From assembly GCF_905220365.1 (NCBI RefSeq), contig NC_061131.1, forward strand, positions 4,774,001 through 4,838,000: DNA of 64,000 bases, given 5' to 3'. The DNA is from Vanessa cardui. Its lineage: Eukaryota > Arthropoda > Insecta > Lepidoptera > Nymphalidae. The notes beneath the pieces are model-generated. The model worked only from the letters and a program-made list of their open reading frames with translations. It did not search any database and was not told where the DNA came from. The translations under genes were made by a program, and so were the position numbers. This document shows positions 1-11,221 of the stretch, one piece after another (within the stretch, counting starts at the first letter, position 1; every line of letters starts with the position of its first letter).

Positions 1-715
1 CTATAAGTATCTATATCTATGGTTATAACTCTCTTCAGTCTATTTTATTTTGACCACGGTGGAAATATTATTGTGTATAAGTTGGTAGTACTTCGGGATG
101 GCATTCCGATACCACCGAAGAGGATTCTTCACCCACTTTTCTCGGCTCTAGATTTTAATGTTTAGCAACTTTTGAGTATCAAGATTCAATTGATAGTTAC
201 ACCATAAAACAATTAATGTATATTAATATGCAATTGTTAGGATTTGAAACCGCTCTAGGCTTGTCGTAGGATCCCAGAACCTGGAGCCGCATATTTATAC
301 CGGATATTAGAATAATCAGCATTATAACTTATTGTAATTAAGAATTTATTAATAGATAATGAATGAAGATAATGATATGATTCTTTATTTAACGTATGTT
401 TTCATCTCTTAATGATAATTAAATGTACAATCAGGGTAAGAAACCATCAGTTTTCGAATTAAGTCCTAAACTCTTAGTACCTTTTTAATCTAAGCATCAA
501 ATTACCTTGACGCAATATGTCATTTTCGATCCGTAAACCAGAATTTAGCTCACACTGAGCACACGAAAATAGATCTTAAGGTGACGAACCTTTTCTTACC
601 CCAACTGTACATATATGATAGACATCTATTTTATTGTGCTTTAGGTATAAATCAACTGGAATAAAGCGTTAGTAATTTAATTTTTTTCGCTTATTTATCT
701 CATATTTTTTGTCAG
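1..715 (+). other. intron upstream of the first visible Ig exon
   Basis: No coding exon could be supported here. The exon that follows begins inside a split codon (phase 1), so this stretch is the 3' part of an intron whose 5' exon lies outside the window. The last bases before 716 are T-rich and end in GTCAG, a normal acceptor. I looked for the end of the second Ig domain (a YLC-type motif followed by a donor) and did not find it. Confidence 0.6.
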
Positions 716-853
716 TTCCGCCAGTGATTGTGATACGAAATCAACTGGTAGGCGCATCGCTCGGCACAGATTTAGTGCTGGAATGCGAAACGGAGGCCTA
801 CCCGAAGCCAGTGAGCTACTGGAGTCGAGATAATGGTGAAATTGTTCCTATAG
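716..853 (+). CDS. DIP/lachesin-like Ig protein, exon encoding first half of Ig3
   Basis: This exon starts after TTTTTTGTCAG and ends at G|GTAAGA. Read from the split codon it gives PPVIVIRNQLVGASLGTD, then LECETEAYPKP, then YWSRDNGEIVPIG. The NQLVGA-type start, the first Ig cysteine (LEC) and the domain-core tryptophan (YW) are typical of the third Ig domain of insect IgLON proteins such as DPR-interacting proteins (DIPs) and lachesin. These are GPI-anchored neuronal surface proteins that bind Dpr partners for synaptic partner matching. The exon is 138 bp and ends in phase 1, matching the next exon. Which paralogue it is cannot be told from this part alone. Upstream exons (signal peptide, Ig1, Ig2) are outside the window. 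Confidence 0.85.
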
Positions 854-2210
854 GTAAGATATTACATAACTTAGCTTAAAGCTTCGAATCACAAATGATT
901 TATATTACGATTTGTTTTTTATTACCTGTAAGCAGTGAACTTATAGTAATCTTATTGTGAATTGATTTTACTTAAATATGTTTACAGGAAGTAATAGGAA
1001 TTGATTGTGAATATACTTAATTAACCGATTTCAAAAAGGAGGTTAATTAAGCACAGTTCAGTATTAAAGTCATACCAAACAAGGCAGGTGATTCATTGGA
1101 GCTATTCTGTAATGACTAGCTTAGTGTATCCCACTATTTTGAGTGTAATATTGATATGTTATATTGACTACAATTATTATAACATTTATTGGGACATACA
1201 TCTCAAAATATAGTACTACAATTAGTCTTTTTTTTAATTCAAAAGTGACATTCGAATTGAGTTTTAACAGATTTTATGAACTAATCTTTACTGAGCTACA
1301 GTTTTTTTATCATAGTAAAATTTTAAAAAAAAGGTATTACCTAGATTTTATATATAAAAATGTTAATTTATAAAATACATGAAACATATTTTCACCTTGT
1401 AGATTAGAAAAGTTAGTAGTTTTAACAAAGTTCAATTGTTATAACTTTAAAATTCAACAAAGGATAAAGTATAAAACTAAAGTTGAACAAATAAACTCTT
1501 CGTTTATATGCTCATTATATAAATTTAAATTAATAATGATTACAATAAAATTACGAAATTATTAATTATGTTCAAATTTAGATTAACATTGTTGGGTTAA
1601 TTAATAAAAACTACACGGAATTAAATCAAAATTTTAATACGATCATGATTCGAAATTGAAATGCAATTAATTGTTTTAATGAGACAATTCGAATCAATAA
1701 AGGTGATTTCATCGTTAAGTATATGAAATAAAATTTCGATGACGTCAATGAGTGAAGTTGTTTAAGTATTTTGTGATAATTAATTGTCATACATTTAACC
1801 AGAGAATTAATCACGGGACTTCGAACGATTTAAATTGTAGAATATTCAAACATTCTGTCTTTATAATTTAAAAAATAATGCGAATCCGATTATTTACAGA
1901 AAATGATGAATCAAAATGTTTTTAGGAACGTTAATTACTACTTTCGGACTTATTATGTTTCTCATCAATATAATTTAAAATCATTACGCAGTATGGCAAA
2001 GTCGCTTACCCCTGTCTGTCCCTATGTATGCTTAGATCTTTAATATTACTCAACGGATTTTGATGCGGTTTTTTTAATTGATAGAGTGATTCGAGAGGAA
2101 GGTTTTCGTGTATAATACATGGACAATATAGTAAAGAAAGCCTGTGTGGATCGCTAGATGATTTAAATAAGTTAAAAGAATTGTTGATATAATGAAACAT
2201 TGTTATCTAG
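854..2210 (+). other. intron within Ig3 of the DIP/lachesin-like gene
   Basis: A 1,357-bp intron with donor GTAAGA and acceptor TTATCTAG. It is very AT-rich and holds no coding signal. Its only recognised content is a repeat copy at about 1990-2152, which ends roughly 60 bp before the acceptor. Confidence 0.75.
1990..2152 (+). repeat. interspersed repeat family F, partial copy in intron
   Basis: The run with CAACGGATTTTGATGCGG, GATAGAGTGATTCGAGAGG and GGACAATATAGTAAAGAAA matches the copy at 50095-50370 in order and spacing, and matches 55735-55930 on the other strand. This copy lacks the downstream half seen at 50095-50370. Family identity is unknown; the other copies end next to GCCGGCAAAGCCGGG or GCGGGTCGCTAGT style ends, as many lepidopteran short repeats do. 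Confidence 0.6.
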
Positions 2211-2360
2211 GAGGTGGTTTGGAGCCGCAAAAGGTTGCTGGATCCTTCCGGTCCATATTGAGGCTGCCTATACGAAGGGTAACGACCTCAGACTATGGAA
2301 CATACAAGTGTGTCTCTAAGAATTCACTAGGAGACACCGAGGGAACTATCAAATTATATC
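2211..2360 (+). CDS. DIP/lachesin-like Ig protein, exon encoding second half of Ig3
   Basis: The acceptor is TGTTATCTAG and the donor is C|GTAAGTG. The leading GA joins the G left by the previous exon to make one Gly codon, so the frame carries straight through. Residues read GGLEPQKVAGSFRSILRL, then SDYGTYKCVSKNSLG and DTEGTIKLY. DYGTYKC is the classic D-x-G-x-Y-x-C signature around the second Ig cysteine. The KNSLGDTEGTIKLY strand is characteristic of the DIP branch rather than of vertebrate IgLONs. The exon is 150 bp and phase 1 at both ends. With 716-853 it completes one I-set Ig domain. Confidence 0.88.
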
Positions 2361-2736
2361 GTAAGTGACGCCATAACTTATATCAAAATAGATTTTATTT
2401 TAATAAAATTACGATTGCATTTTCAGTGATAATTAAATATTATTTAAACCATTTATAAAATATATCACATAGAATTCTCTAAGTACATTTCAGAAGTTGT
2501 ATAATCCAAAAAAATAACTAGTATTCTTAAAAACAGCATATATAAAACATATATAAAAATAACATTAATATAACACGTCTAGACGAAGTTATGTTTATTA
2601 ATTTTTATATGTAATATAAAAAAAGAAATATATGGTATATTTCATTATAATAATAGAGCTAAACGCTCTCGTATATGTATATTTATATAAAATTGTTGTT
2701 ATTTGTAATGTGTTGTTATTTAAATATTTGTTACAG

Positions 2737-2769
2737 CTATGCAACCGCCAGCGATGGAAAACCGAAACG
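2737..2769 (+). CDS. 33-bp micro-exon in the linker after Ig3
   Basis: A short exon between TTTGTTACAG and G|GTTAGT. Joined to the C left by the previous exon it reads PMQPPAMENRN and leaves G for the next exon, so phase 1 is kept at both ends. It would add a proline-rich linker just outside Ig3. At a length divisible by three it could be skipped without a frameshift, making it a possible alternative exon. The evidence is splice signals and frame only; transcript data would settle it. Confidence 0.6.
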
Positions 2770-2949
2770 GTTAGTATTATAAAAAAATGTTCGTTCATTA
2801 TCAAAATTACACGAGTTTGCTTTTTTTGCGTAATTATTTCCGCTTGGTACAATTTCACTAATAACATTATACTTGCAAATATTTTATCAACCGTCTCTAA
2901 TTTTATAAAATATCGATCAGAGACTTCTATTAAATTGTATGTTAGAATA

Positions 2950-3160
2950 GTTTATCTATATTATTATTATAAGTGTGAAAGTAAATTTGTTTGTCTGTCT
3001 GTCTGCCGCTCATTCACGACCAAATAGCTGAACCGTTTTTGTTAAAATTACGTATAAAGCAAGCTTGAATTCCAATGAAGGATATAGGCTAGTTTTTACC
3101 AAATACATGACAACCAATACCTCAAAACGCGAGCGGAGCCGCGGGCGAAAACTAGTAATC
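2950..3160 (+). repeat. family D short repeat (LINE/SINE tail-like)
   Basis: Contains GTCTGTCTGTCTG, a CTGAACCG motif, ACATGACAACCAA and AAACGCGAGCGGAGCCGCGG followed by GCGAAAACTAGTAA. The same ordered blocks recur at 32545, 35400 and 62150 on this strand and at 37194 and 51548 on the other. The short 3' blocks suggest the 3' end of a retroelement, but I cannot name the family. Confidence 0.6.
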
Positions 3161-4140
3161 TATATAAATGAGCTGTTCGTTGTTCATCATTGTTAATAAA
3201 AATTCAATTTTCAAAATTCGAATTAGGTTTTTTAACGAAAATAAATATTGGAATTCAATACTTTATATGGAGTGAAAATTAGACAGACGAACGTCCGTCC
3301 GTCTGATTGGTCAGCTAGCTGTCAAATGAAATATTCGCGTATTGTGATTGGTTGATTCTTAACAGTAGCTACAAGTTAGGTTTGCTGTTTAATTTTTAGC
3401 GTTTGTCTTTTGTTTGTAAGCATAAAAATATATTAGCTAGTTATCCTTGGACTACCCGATTCTTAATATCTGCTGAATCTGGTGGTGGTAGTGTTTGGGT
3501 AAGCTTATCTGACTCTCATCACACATTGAACTGCCAAGCAGCAGTAGTTCCTATTATATAAAAAATAAACATACGAAGACTTCATGCAATGGTAATGTTA
3601 GTAGGGCTCTAAATATAAACCAGCGATAAGCTCGTGTTTATATAATTAAAGGCGTGAAAATTCAAATATGTATGCAATGAGAGGTGAAAAGGTCACGACA
3701 CACAATGTCACGTATAAGACAGAATAATTATACTTACGAGTATATTATGTGTGTATTTGTTTAGGCTATGTTTGGTTTACAACTAAGATATTTCGGCTCT
3801 TTAAATAGTTACCAGTGGGTGGGCTCCGAACGTTCGCGCTTATTCATAACATTTTTTGGGAATTCAAATCCTAAAACCTTAGTTTTCTATAACAATCCAG
3901 TAAACCTTTTCCTCTCTAAAATTAATTCTTTAATTAAATTGTAACAGTTTTATAAATTACAATTAAAAATGCTCTTTATTTTCTTGCACATTTGCGATTT
4001 TAGCTATTAAAAATAAGACCAGACTTTGTATGTGCAGCTATCGTCCCATAATCACTGGGACAGAAATCGGCTAATGCTATTAATAAATAAGATGGCTTAT
4101 TAAATAATTATGGTGATAGGACATTGTAAGGCTGACTGAA
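3161..4140. other. intron, no gene seen
   Basis: Part of the 1,779-bp intron between the micro-exon and the next linker exon. The sequence is mixed AT-rich, with one run of CGTCCGTCCGTCTG-like bases near 3290. No exon or clear repeat was identified. Confidence 0.5.
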
Positions 4141-4280
4141 AAGGTCATCAATCGCCCACTCATCTCATATTCTACCGTCAAACAGTAACACTTAGTGTTA
4201 TTGGTATTTTGATCCATTGTAACCACAGGCACAGAGGATATAACCTCTTGGTTAAGGAATGGTTCATTGGTGCCATCACC
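4141..4280 (+). repeat. family C repeat, partial degraded copy
   Basis: CCCACTCATC, TATTCTACCGTCAAACA, AACCACAGGCACAGAGGATATAAC and CTTGGTTAAGG match, in order, the fuller copies at 54968-55255 and 62680-62970. The ends are eroded. Confidence 0.55.
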
Positions 4281-4548
4281 ATTACTATTAATCCATCACC
4301 ATCATCACTAAATACTATTAAATGGCCCCTTAGTTCGTCTATCAATTTCTCTCACTCTTCTACCAAAGAAAAGTCTTGGATACTAGTCCACTAGGTCGCT
4401 CGTCATGAGCTAGGTGTCTATATATATTTGAAGCACCTTTACCATCCGATCTATCAGAAATCTTCTGTTAAAATTCGGCACTCCCACAGTATTGTATCGA
4501 TTTTTTTTTTCAATAATAACCGTATAAAACTTTATCGTTTGTTAACAG

Positions 4549-4611
4549 TTATCCAAAAGCTAAATATCGTTGCTGGGAAGACTTCAGAAAGTACCCCATT
4601 TGGCGCACAAG
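4549..4611 (+). CDS. DIP/lachesin-like protein, linker exon before the GPI tail
   Basis: The acceptor is TTTGTTAACAG and the donor is AAG|GTGAGT, both strong. The 63-bp exon begins by completing a Val codon with the G left by the micro-exon. It then reads IQKLNIVAGKTSE and STPFGAQ, leaving G. Phase 1 is kept again. The sequence is a low-complexity hydrophilic linker, as expected between Ig3 and a GPI signal. It has no domain of its own; support comes from the two splice sites and from the continuous frame with both neighbours. Confidence 0.65.
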
Positions 4612-5874
4612 GTGAGTATCTTATTATAATAAGAAAGCGTTTCAGCGTTAGTAAGATACTCTTAAATGGAATCTTGAAAACGTTCAGAATTTCCTTAGTT
4701 AGGTCTAATATTCAAATAAATGTTTTGAACCGTTAATAAGTAAATATTAATAATTAATATTAAATAATTGTGTTATTTGCCTTGCGTTCCTTTCCTAGCA
4801 ACCGACTATAAATCGAGAGCCATTTGAGTGAAGAATCTGACATTAGATATATATTTTAACAGATAAAGATACAATAATAGTTACTTAGGAATAAATTTAT
4901 TTTGATATAAAATCAAGAAATTCAAAGATTCATTGAAAGTTGTCGTTTATAATATTGAATAACAAATACATTTTAATAATAGTTTGTGGTATATAAAACC
5001 TTAAACTTCTTCACAATGTTACAGAATAAAAATATTTATAATTATTTTAAGTGTAAAAACTCACAGCATGTCTCGATGGTGAAATGTAGTAAATCAATTT
5101 ACAATGATAGGCTATTTTGATCCATGTGTCCTTAAAATGTTATAATTATAAAGTCAATGTCGCTTATAACTTTTTGACACATCACGATCATATTCCACCG
5201 TGAGTTTCCTGTTTCTTCTCACAGAATAACCTCTATTAGTCATTGAATTTTGTCAAACTATTTTCGAAATAGTCACTTAAGGCAAAAGCCAGGCTATTTT
5301 AACTTCTCTTTCTCTTTCTATTCTTCATTTAAACTTCTTAAGGTTGTTTATATTAAAAAAAATTGGTTATTGTTTTAATTGACATGGGACTTTATACACA
5401 AAAAAAAATTCAAAATAATGTCATTATTTTTAAACGTTGTTAATTTATTTGTTTGTGTTTGTTATTTAATACATGATACATAACGAAAAGCAGCTTCGTT
5501 CCTACCGGGTATACTTCTATTTTTTAATGGGGTTTTTTCAGAGTAGGTAGATAAAGTTTGTTAAATTTTCTTATTTATTTCATAGTTATAAAATAACGAA
5601 ATGGCGGTTTCGGTTAACAAGTCCGTTATTTAGCTAAACACGAAAACATTGCTTACATAGTCTCGTAATCTTGCTCATTAGCGAAGAATAACTTGTAAAA
5701 AAAAAATCTTTTATATATTATTTAATTAGTATAAAGAAATTTTCTTATATTATAATGTTTTCCCGTTTTCTTTGGAAACAAGCGAAAAATTACATGTTAA
5801 AAGAATGTTCACGATCGTCGAATGTTTTATTTAGTTTAACAATACAAAACGGTCTAATTAAGAATTTATTTCAG
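4612..5874. other. last intron of the DIP/lachesin-like gene
   Basis: A 1,263-bp AT-rich intron. It starts GTGAGT and ends in TTATTTCAG, with a CTAATTAA branch-like site about 25 bp upstream. No repeat or exon was recognised in it. Confidence 0.6.
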
Positions 5875-5975
5875 ATTTCAGGTTACAGGACTACAATAAG
5901 GGCGTTTTGAAGGATACCCTTTGTTACACTTCGATGTTTTTATTTATTATTTTAATTAACGTAGTTATACTTTAA
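5875..5975 (+). CDS. DIP/lachesin-like protein, terminal exon with GPI-type tail
   Basis: The exon starts after TTTATTTCAG, completes an Asp codon with the preceding G and reads FRLQDYNKGVLKDTLCY. The hydrophobic end MFLFIILINVVIL and a TAA at 5973-5975 follow. A short hydrophobic C-terminus directly before the stop, with small or polar residues upstream, is what a GPI-anchor signal looks like, and DIP/lachesin proteins are usually GPI-anchored. The cleavage site cannot be fixed by eye. Across the five exons here 161 residues are encoded. Confidence 0.75.
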
Positions 5976-7871
5976 TTAATGCAGACATGATTGTTTACAG
6001 TTTAATAATTTATAAAAAAAATATTATTTAACAATATAACAAATTTGCTAATTTCAAAAAAGAAATACATATGAATTATTTATTATAAGTATTTAATTAG
6101 AAACGGAGTACACAAGTTACAGAAATTGTTGATATTCAAAGAATTTGATCGAGCATAAATCAGTCATTAATTGAGGGATATAAAATTAAATAGAACAAAC
6201 AAATAAAACATATAATACACTGTTTCATAATGAAAATTCCTACATACGATTATTATTTTTAATTACATGTTTATTTAGATATATTTTCTTTTTGATTCAC
6301 ACGGTACAGAATATGTTACGCATATCCTGATGACGAGTATTATAAAAAAAGTTTTTATATATAATTGAGTGAAAGACAACGAACTGACGTTTTGAGAAAT
6401 AAATTAAACAAATAAATGTAATTGCATGATTCTGTCATCAGTATTCAAAATTTGTTTCAAGGTTGCTAATATATTCATCAAAATAACTTAGTTTTGTATT
6501 TATTTGAAACCTTAAAATACTTTATGTTTATAGCTTATAAAAACATATAAATTTATTGTATATCTATCATAGTACAATATAAAACGCATTATATTATACA
6601 GTATTTAAAAAGTATTATATTTCTCTCATAGTATAAAAAAAAACTTAGTGATATTAATGACATAAACTATTTTGTTACTGTAATATAGAAGACGCTTAAA
6701 TAGCTTGCAAATAATTAGACTATTAAATTACATATCGTATTTCAAAGACGATATGATAATAATGTAAATTATTAATCTGTAACAAAATATATATAAATAG
6801 TATAGGATATATGTATAAGTATAGACTGAGTTCAATATTTAAGCATGTAATATAAGAGGCTATTAGTTCATATTTTTGTGTTTAAGGTCCATTATAAATC
6901 AGTCTGTAGACGTTCAATTATTTTAACAAAGGCAGAATACCTTTTGTTTGCCGGTAACGAACAATCGAGATTTATAAACGACAATTACTACGTAATTTTA
7001 ATTTAGATAATATTTCGCTATAAAATGATTTGTGCAGCTTAAATAATTTGTTATTGAAAAAAATATATATTAGGCTGTATAGTTGTATACTTTTGAACAC
7101 GAAACGGGATTAAAAAAAAACAAATGTAACTGGCTAGTCAATTATTATTATAATTTCCAACAATTATTTCAATAATCTGTGCCCTGTTGGCACAACTAAA
7201 AGTAATTGAACTAAGAATTGAATTGAACAATTATTTCGCTTAGTAAATTATTCGTTTATAAGTATAATTTATGAAACATATTAATTACATATTAATTATC
7301 GCTTTCAAAATAATATGCTTTATGTCATTACTTATACTATGTCATATTTTTAATAATTATACGAACGTTTTTATTTTATGTTTTGTAAAGATCTGATCAC
7401 CATATTCGTAATGTATCTTTAATTTAAAAAAAAATGGTGAGTTTACTTTGACGTTGTTATTTATTTATTATAGCAGCTCTAAAGGGATTTATATTCTGCA
7501 TGTGTGGTATCGGTAAATTAATGCAGCGGCTTAATGCGCTTATTTTGCCAGAAACTACACGTGGATTCCTGCCTTTTAATCCACAAAACAAATGTTCATC
7601 GATTCAATGTAGTGGTAGTTTATTTCGTATATTTTATTCGGATTTGAATTTCTTTCTTTTATTTTTCACGTTCGACTGCACGAGTTTTGTTTGTCTACCG
7701 CCATTTTGTTTTTATAGCCTATATTAGTACTACAATGCTTGAATACTAAAAGTGAAATGGATGTAGATTAAAAAAAAATCCGTGATGTTACTGTCAGCGA
7801 ATGAGCTCGTACTCACGATAAGTGAATCACCGTCAGAATATCGTTACCTAAAAAGGAAATAATATATAATA
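5976..7871. other. 3' UTR then AT-rich intergenic DNA, no gene seen
   Basis: The first few hundred bases are presumably 3' UTR of the Ig gene. The rest is very AT-rich with no convincing exon. The open frame at 7500-7727 has no family features or splice context and was not accepted. Confidence 0.5.
6202..6207 (+). promoter_or_regulatory. candidate poly(A) signal for the DIP/lachesin-like gene
   Basis: AATAAA lies about 230 bp after the stop. The region is so AT-rich that other AATAAA runs occur nearby (for example near 6390 and 6410), so the site actually used is uncertain. Confidence 0.3.
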
Positions 7872-9150
7872 GGTGTACAAATAAGTTTTGAGGGGTTTAT
7901 AAAAACTGGCATAACTAGTACTACATCGCATTGGACTATCTTGAAACTTGTGTATCCATGTTAAAACATGTCCGTTATCCTCTCATAGGAACATTTACTT
8001 CGTTGAAGTGTAAACGACATGCATTTTTGAGCTTCAACAATGTCAACTTTTGTGCCAAGTAAACAGCATTTGCGGGAAGCACTTCTTTTTTGCTTCAACT
8101 TAAAAGAAAAATGCAGCTGAAGGGCATCGACAGCTATGTGAAGCGTATGGAGAGTATGCTCCATCAATAAAAACATGCAGATATTGGTTCCGACGTTTTA
8201 AAAGTGGTGAATTTGACATCAGTGACAAAGAACGCGATGGGCGGCCAGTAAAGTTTGAAGGCGCAGAGTTAGAAGCATTACTGGACCAAGAATCATGCCA
8301 AACTCAAGAGAAACTTGCTAAAACCTTAGGAGTGACTCAACAAACGATTTCAAGCCGTCTCAAGGCATTAGGTATGGTGCAAAAAGAAGGACATTGGGTT
8401 CCGCACGAACTCAAACCGAGAGACGTCGAACGCCGTTTTTTCACGTGCGAACAAATGCTCCAAAGACAAAATCGGAAGAGTTTTTGCATCGAATAGTGAC
8501 AGGAAACGAAAAGTGGATTAAGTACGACAATCCAAAGCGCAGAAAATCCTGGGGTAAGCCCGGCCATACCTCAACTTTAACGGCCAAACCCAATATTCAT
8601 GGCAAGAAGATAATGCTGAGCATCTGGTGGGATCAACTTGGAGTTATCTACTATGAGCTACTCTAGCTTAACGAAACCATCACTGGGGAACGTTATCGAC
8701 AGCAATTGATGCAATTGAGTCGAACATTAAAGCTGAAACGCCTCCAATATGACAAAAGACATAACAAAGTCATCTTTCAGCACGATAACGCTCGGCCACA
8801 TGTTGCTAAAGTTGTCAAGGAAACTTTAGAGGCACTGAACTGGAATGTCCTACCATACCCGCCATATTCACCAGACATTGCTCCTTCGGATTACCACTTG
8901 TTCCGGTCAATGGCTCATGCGCTGTCTGAGCAGCATTTTAGTTCTCGCGAAGATTTGAAAATTTGGCTTGATTATTGGATCGGCTCAAAAGATGAGGAAT
9001 GTTTTAAACGCGGAATTCGTATGCTTCCTGAAAGATAGGCAAAGGTAATACAAAGCGACGGGCAAAATTTAAATAATGTACACTTTACCAGTTTTTCTAA
9101 ATAAAAATTCAAAATGAAAAAAAAATACCCTTAAAATTTATTTGTACACA
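7872..9150 (+). mobile_element. full-length, inactivated mariner (DD34D) transposon
   Basis: A 1,279-bp element flanked by TA on both sides (7870-7871 and 9151-9152), the target duplication of Tc1/mariner elements. The ends are imperfect inverted repeats: TGTACAAATAAGTTTTGAGGG on the left pairs with the complement of CCTTAAAATTTATTTGTACA on the right. It contains one decayed transposase gene. Wording such as YDNPKRRKSWGKPG places it near the cecropia/mellifera group of insect mariners, but I have not aligned it. It lies about 1.9 kb past the Ig gene. Confidence 0.92.
8040..9104 (+). pseudogene. mariner transposase, broken
   Basis: The protein starts MSTFVPSKQHLREALLF. The N-terminal helix-turn-helix part (YWFRRFKSGEFDISD, LAKTLGVTQQTISSRLKAL) leads into the catalytic domain. 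The second and third catalytic aspartates are intact in QHDNARPHV and APSDYHLF, exactly 34 residues apart. The first is changed: TGNEKWI at 8505-8507 where the family has TGDEKW. Other breaks are an extra base in the A-rich run about 8104-8112, a missing T in the run 8481-8485, a stop TAG at 8664-8666, and a stop TAG at 9036-9038 where the family has Trp after LPER. The gene is therefore dead in at least five ways. Confidence 0.9.
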
Positions 9151-9152
9151 TA

Positions 9153-10748
9153 ATACAATATAAAATGAATAAAGTATTTATTCGTAAAATATATAACGCT
9201 AAATATAACTATGCCGTCAAGTTTATCAATGAAAGGGTATACAATAAAGATCTTCATAACAATGTCTAGTCACTTGAAACAAAGAATTATTGAATGTTTG
9301 TTTATAAACAAAGTGTGAATGTATTTTATTTATAAATTATTATGTATTTTTATTTTAGTAAATAACTATGTAAGGATTGATTTTTAATGTATTAACAATC
9401 TAATTTCAATTATATGTCAATTTAGTTAAACGCGGACCACTTTCGCTGAATAGTAAAAAAATAATAAAATAGTGTATAAATCAACAATGTATTTTTTATT
9501 TCCTCCTAATCATAATCAGACAATGTTAAATCTGATTAAAAACCCTTACCTAAAATATATATGAGTAACAGAAAACATAGGTGATTTTGCTATAACAAAT
9601 CTTGAGAACAAATCTTGTGAGAAATGGTTGCTGTTTTAAAACATTTAAGCACTTATAAGACAATTAACAATATAATTTCAGTGACGATTGTGATACTTTA
9701 CTAAACAATATTTAATATGGAAATTATATTTTATAAGTAAATATACTTATAGAACAATAACGACTCATATTTCTGCAGTCAATCGCAATCCTTGCTCGAA
9801 CAGAAGTCCTTGAAAGTTTAGTGAGGAGCAAATCTTCTTGGATAATTGCAATATTTATTTTAATTCGTAGCCGACATATTTTTTACAGCTATATTTTGTT
9901 TAGATACAAGATTTCAGGTATCAGGAACTCAGGTTCCATACTAAATTCTCTACGAGTGAAACAACACGAGCTTTTATTAAATAACAACTTAAATTTAAAA
10001 ATTAATACATAAGTAAATTTCAAATAAGATTTTATTTTAAAAATATTAATGAGTTATACTTAAGAGCTTAGAAGCAAACAGAAATCATATTGTCATACAG
10101 ATATTTAACTAAATGTAAAGTTCGGCAATACTTTTTAGTCCAGCTTAATTTCTTGTAACTTCTAAGATCTTGAGCATATAATATAATATTATAAAAAAAT
10201 AGTTCATTCTTATTTTTGAATTACACTTTGATATACTGTATATATTGTAGAAACGTCCTGAAACTTATTTGTCAAAAAAAAGGAAAGATTAATAATTTGT
10301 CAAGTTGGTATTTTTCCAATGAAAGAATAAATAATGAAGATCTTTAATGAGTCACTAGTATGTGATATAGACGGATTCTATCGACAAGACGTACGTTCAT
10401 GAATTGAATTTGATGGTATCAAGTTAACTGACGGTCTGTCAAGCATACGGTAATCAACTTAGGTAAGCGCTGCTTACTGTAGTCCCTAGTGTGATATTAT
10501 TTGATAATCAGAACTGACGCTATTGTCATAATAATATTTGTTTACTTATATGTTAATGGAGTTCAGTTTTGTCTGTGTATCTTACAGTAGTACCTTATGA
10601 AAAACAAGACATGTTCAATGAACTATATAAATACAGATATGTCATATTGTAAATAAATACGATAATATTATGTTGCATTGTCCTAGTACATTAAATCGGT
10701 ATGTTAAAAAAAAAACTTGAGAGAAATGATGATACAAAATATTTGTTA
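9153..10748. other. AT-rich DNA, nothing identified
   Basis: No exon, repeat copy or RNA gene could be supported. The short open frame at 9821-10012 looks like chance. Confidence 0.5.
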
Positions 10749-11035
10749 TCTATCTATAAATATAATAAAATTTGAGTGTTTGTTTGTAATATTAAAAAAA
10801 GCCCTTTTTACTCAGTGCATATGTATGTACACAGGGTACATATACCAAAATAACATATTTTTACAAATTTGTCTGTCTGTTTGTTACGGCTAATCTCTGG
10901 AACAGCTGGATCGATTTTGACGGGACTTGAACTGGCAGATAACTGATATAATTAGGAGAAACTTAGGCTACAATAATATTTATTTTTTGTTACATTCAAA
11001 CGCGTACAATGTCGGGGGCACAGCTAGTATTTGAC
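10749..11035 (+). repeat. family E interspersed repeat
   Basis: Begins ATCTATAAATATAATAAAAT, then TTTGTAATATTAAAAAAAGCCC, TATGTATGTACACAGGGTACAT, TCTGTCTGTTTGTTACGGC, CTGGATCGATTTTGACGGGAC and CTGGCAGATAACTGATATAA. It ends with AACGCGTACAATGTCGGGGG and CACAGCTAGTAT. Two further copies at 31192 and 53985 share all these blocks in the same order. About 280 bp; class unknown. Confidence 0.7.
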
Positions 11036-11221
11036 ATAAAATCCTCAATACCCCAAGCAATATACAATTAAATATAAATAGGAAATTGTGGTTAACGTTC
11101 TATTATTGTTTTCATTATGTCTTGGAGAGTATTATCGATAATATCTAAAGCCAGCTCCAGACTTTTGAAAGCTGGTATAAAATCACGCATCGATATTCTT
11201 GCGTACTCAACGTGAAAACAC

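Noticed and set aside
7500..7727. 75-codon open frame with a Phe-rich end
   Set aside because: No signal peptide, domain, splice context or conservation evidence visible; AT-rich chance frame is likelier.
8337..8567. Minus-strand open frame over the mariner
   Set aside because: Shadow of the plus-strand transposase.
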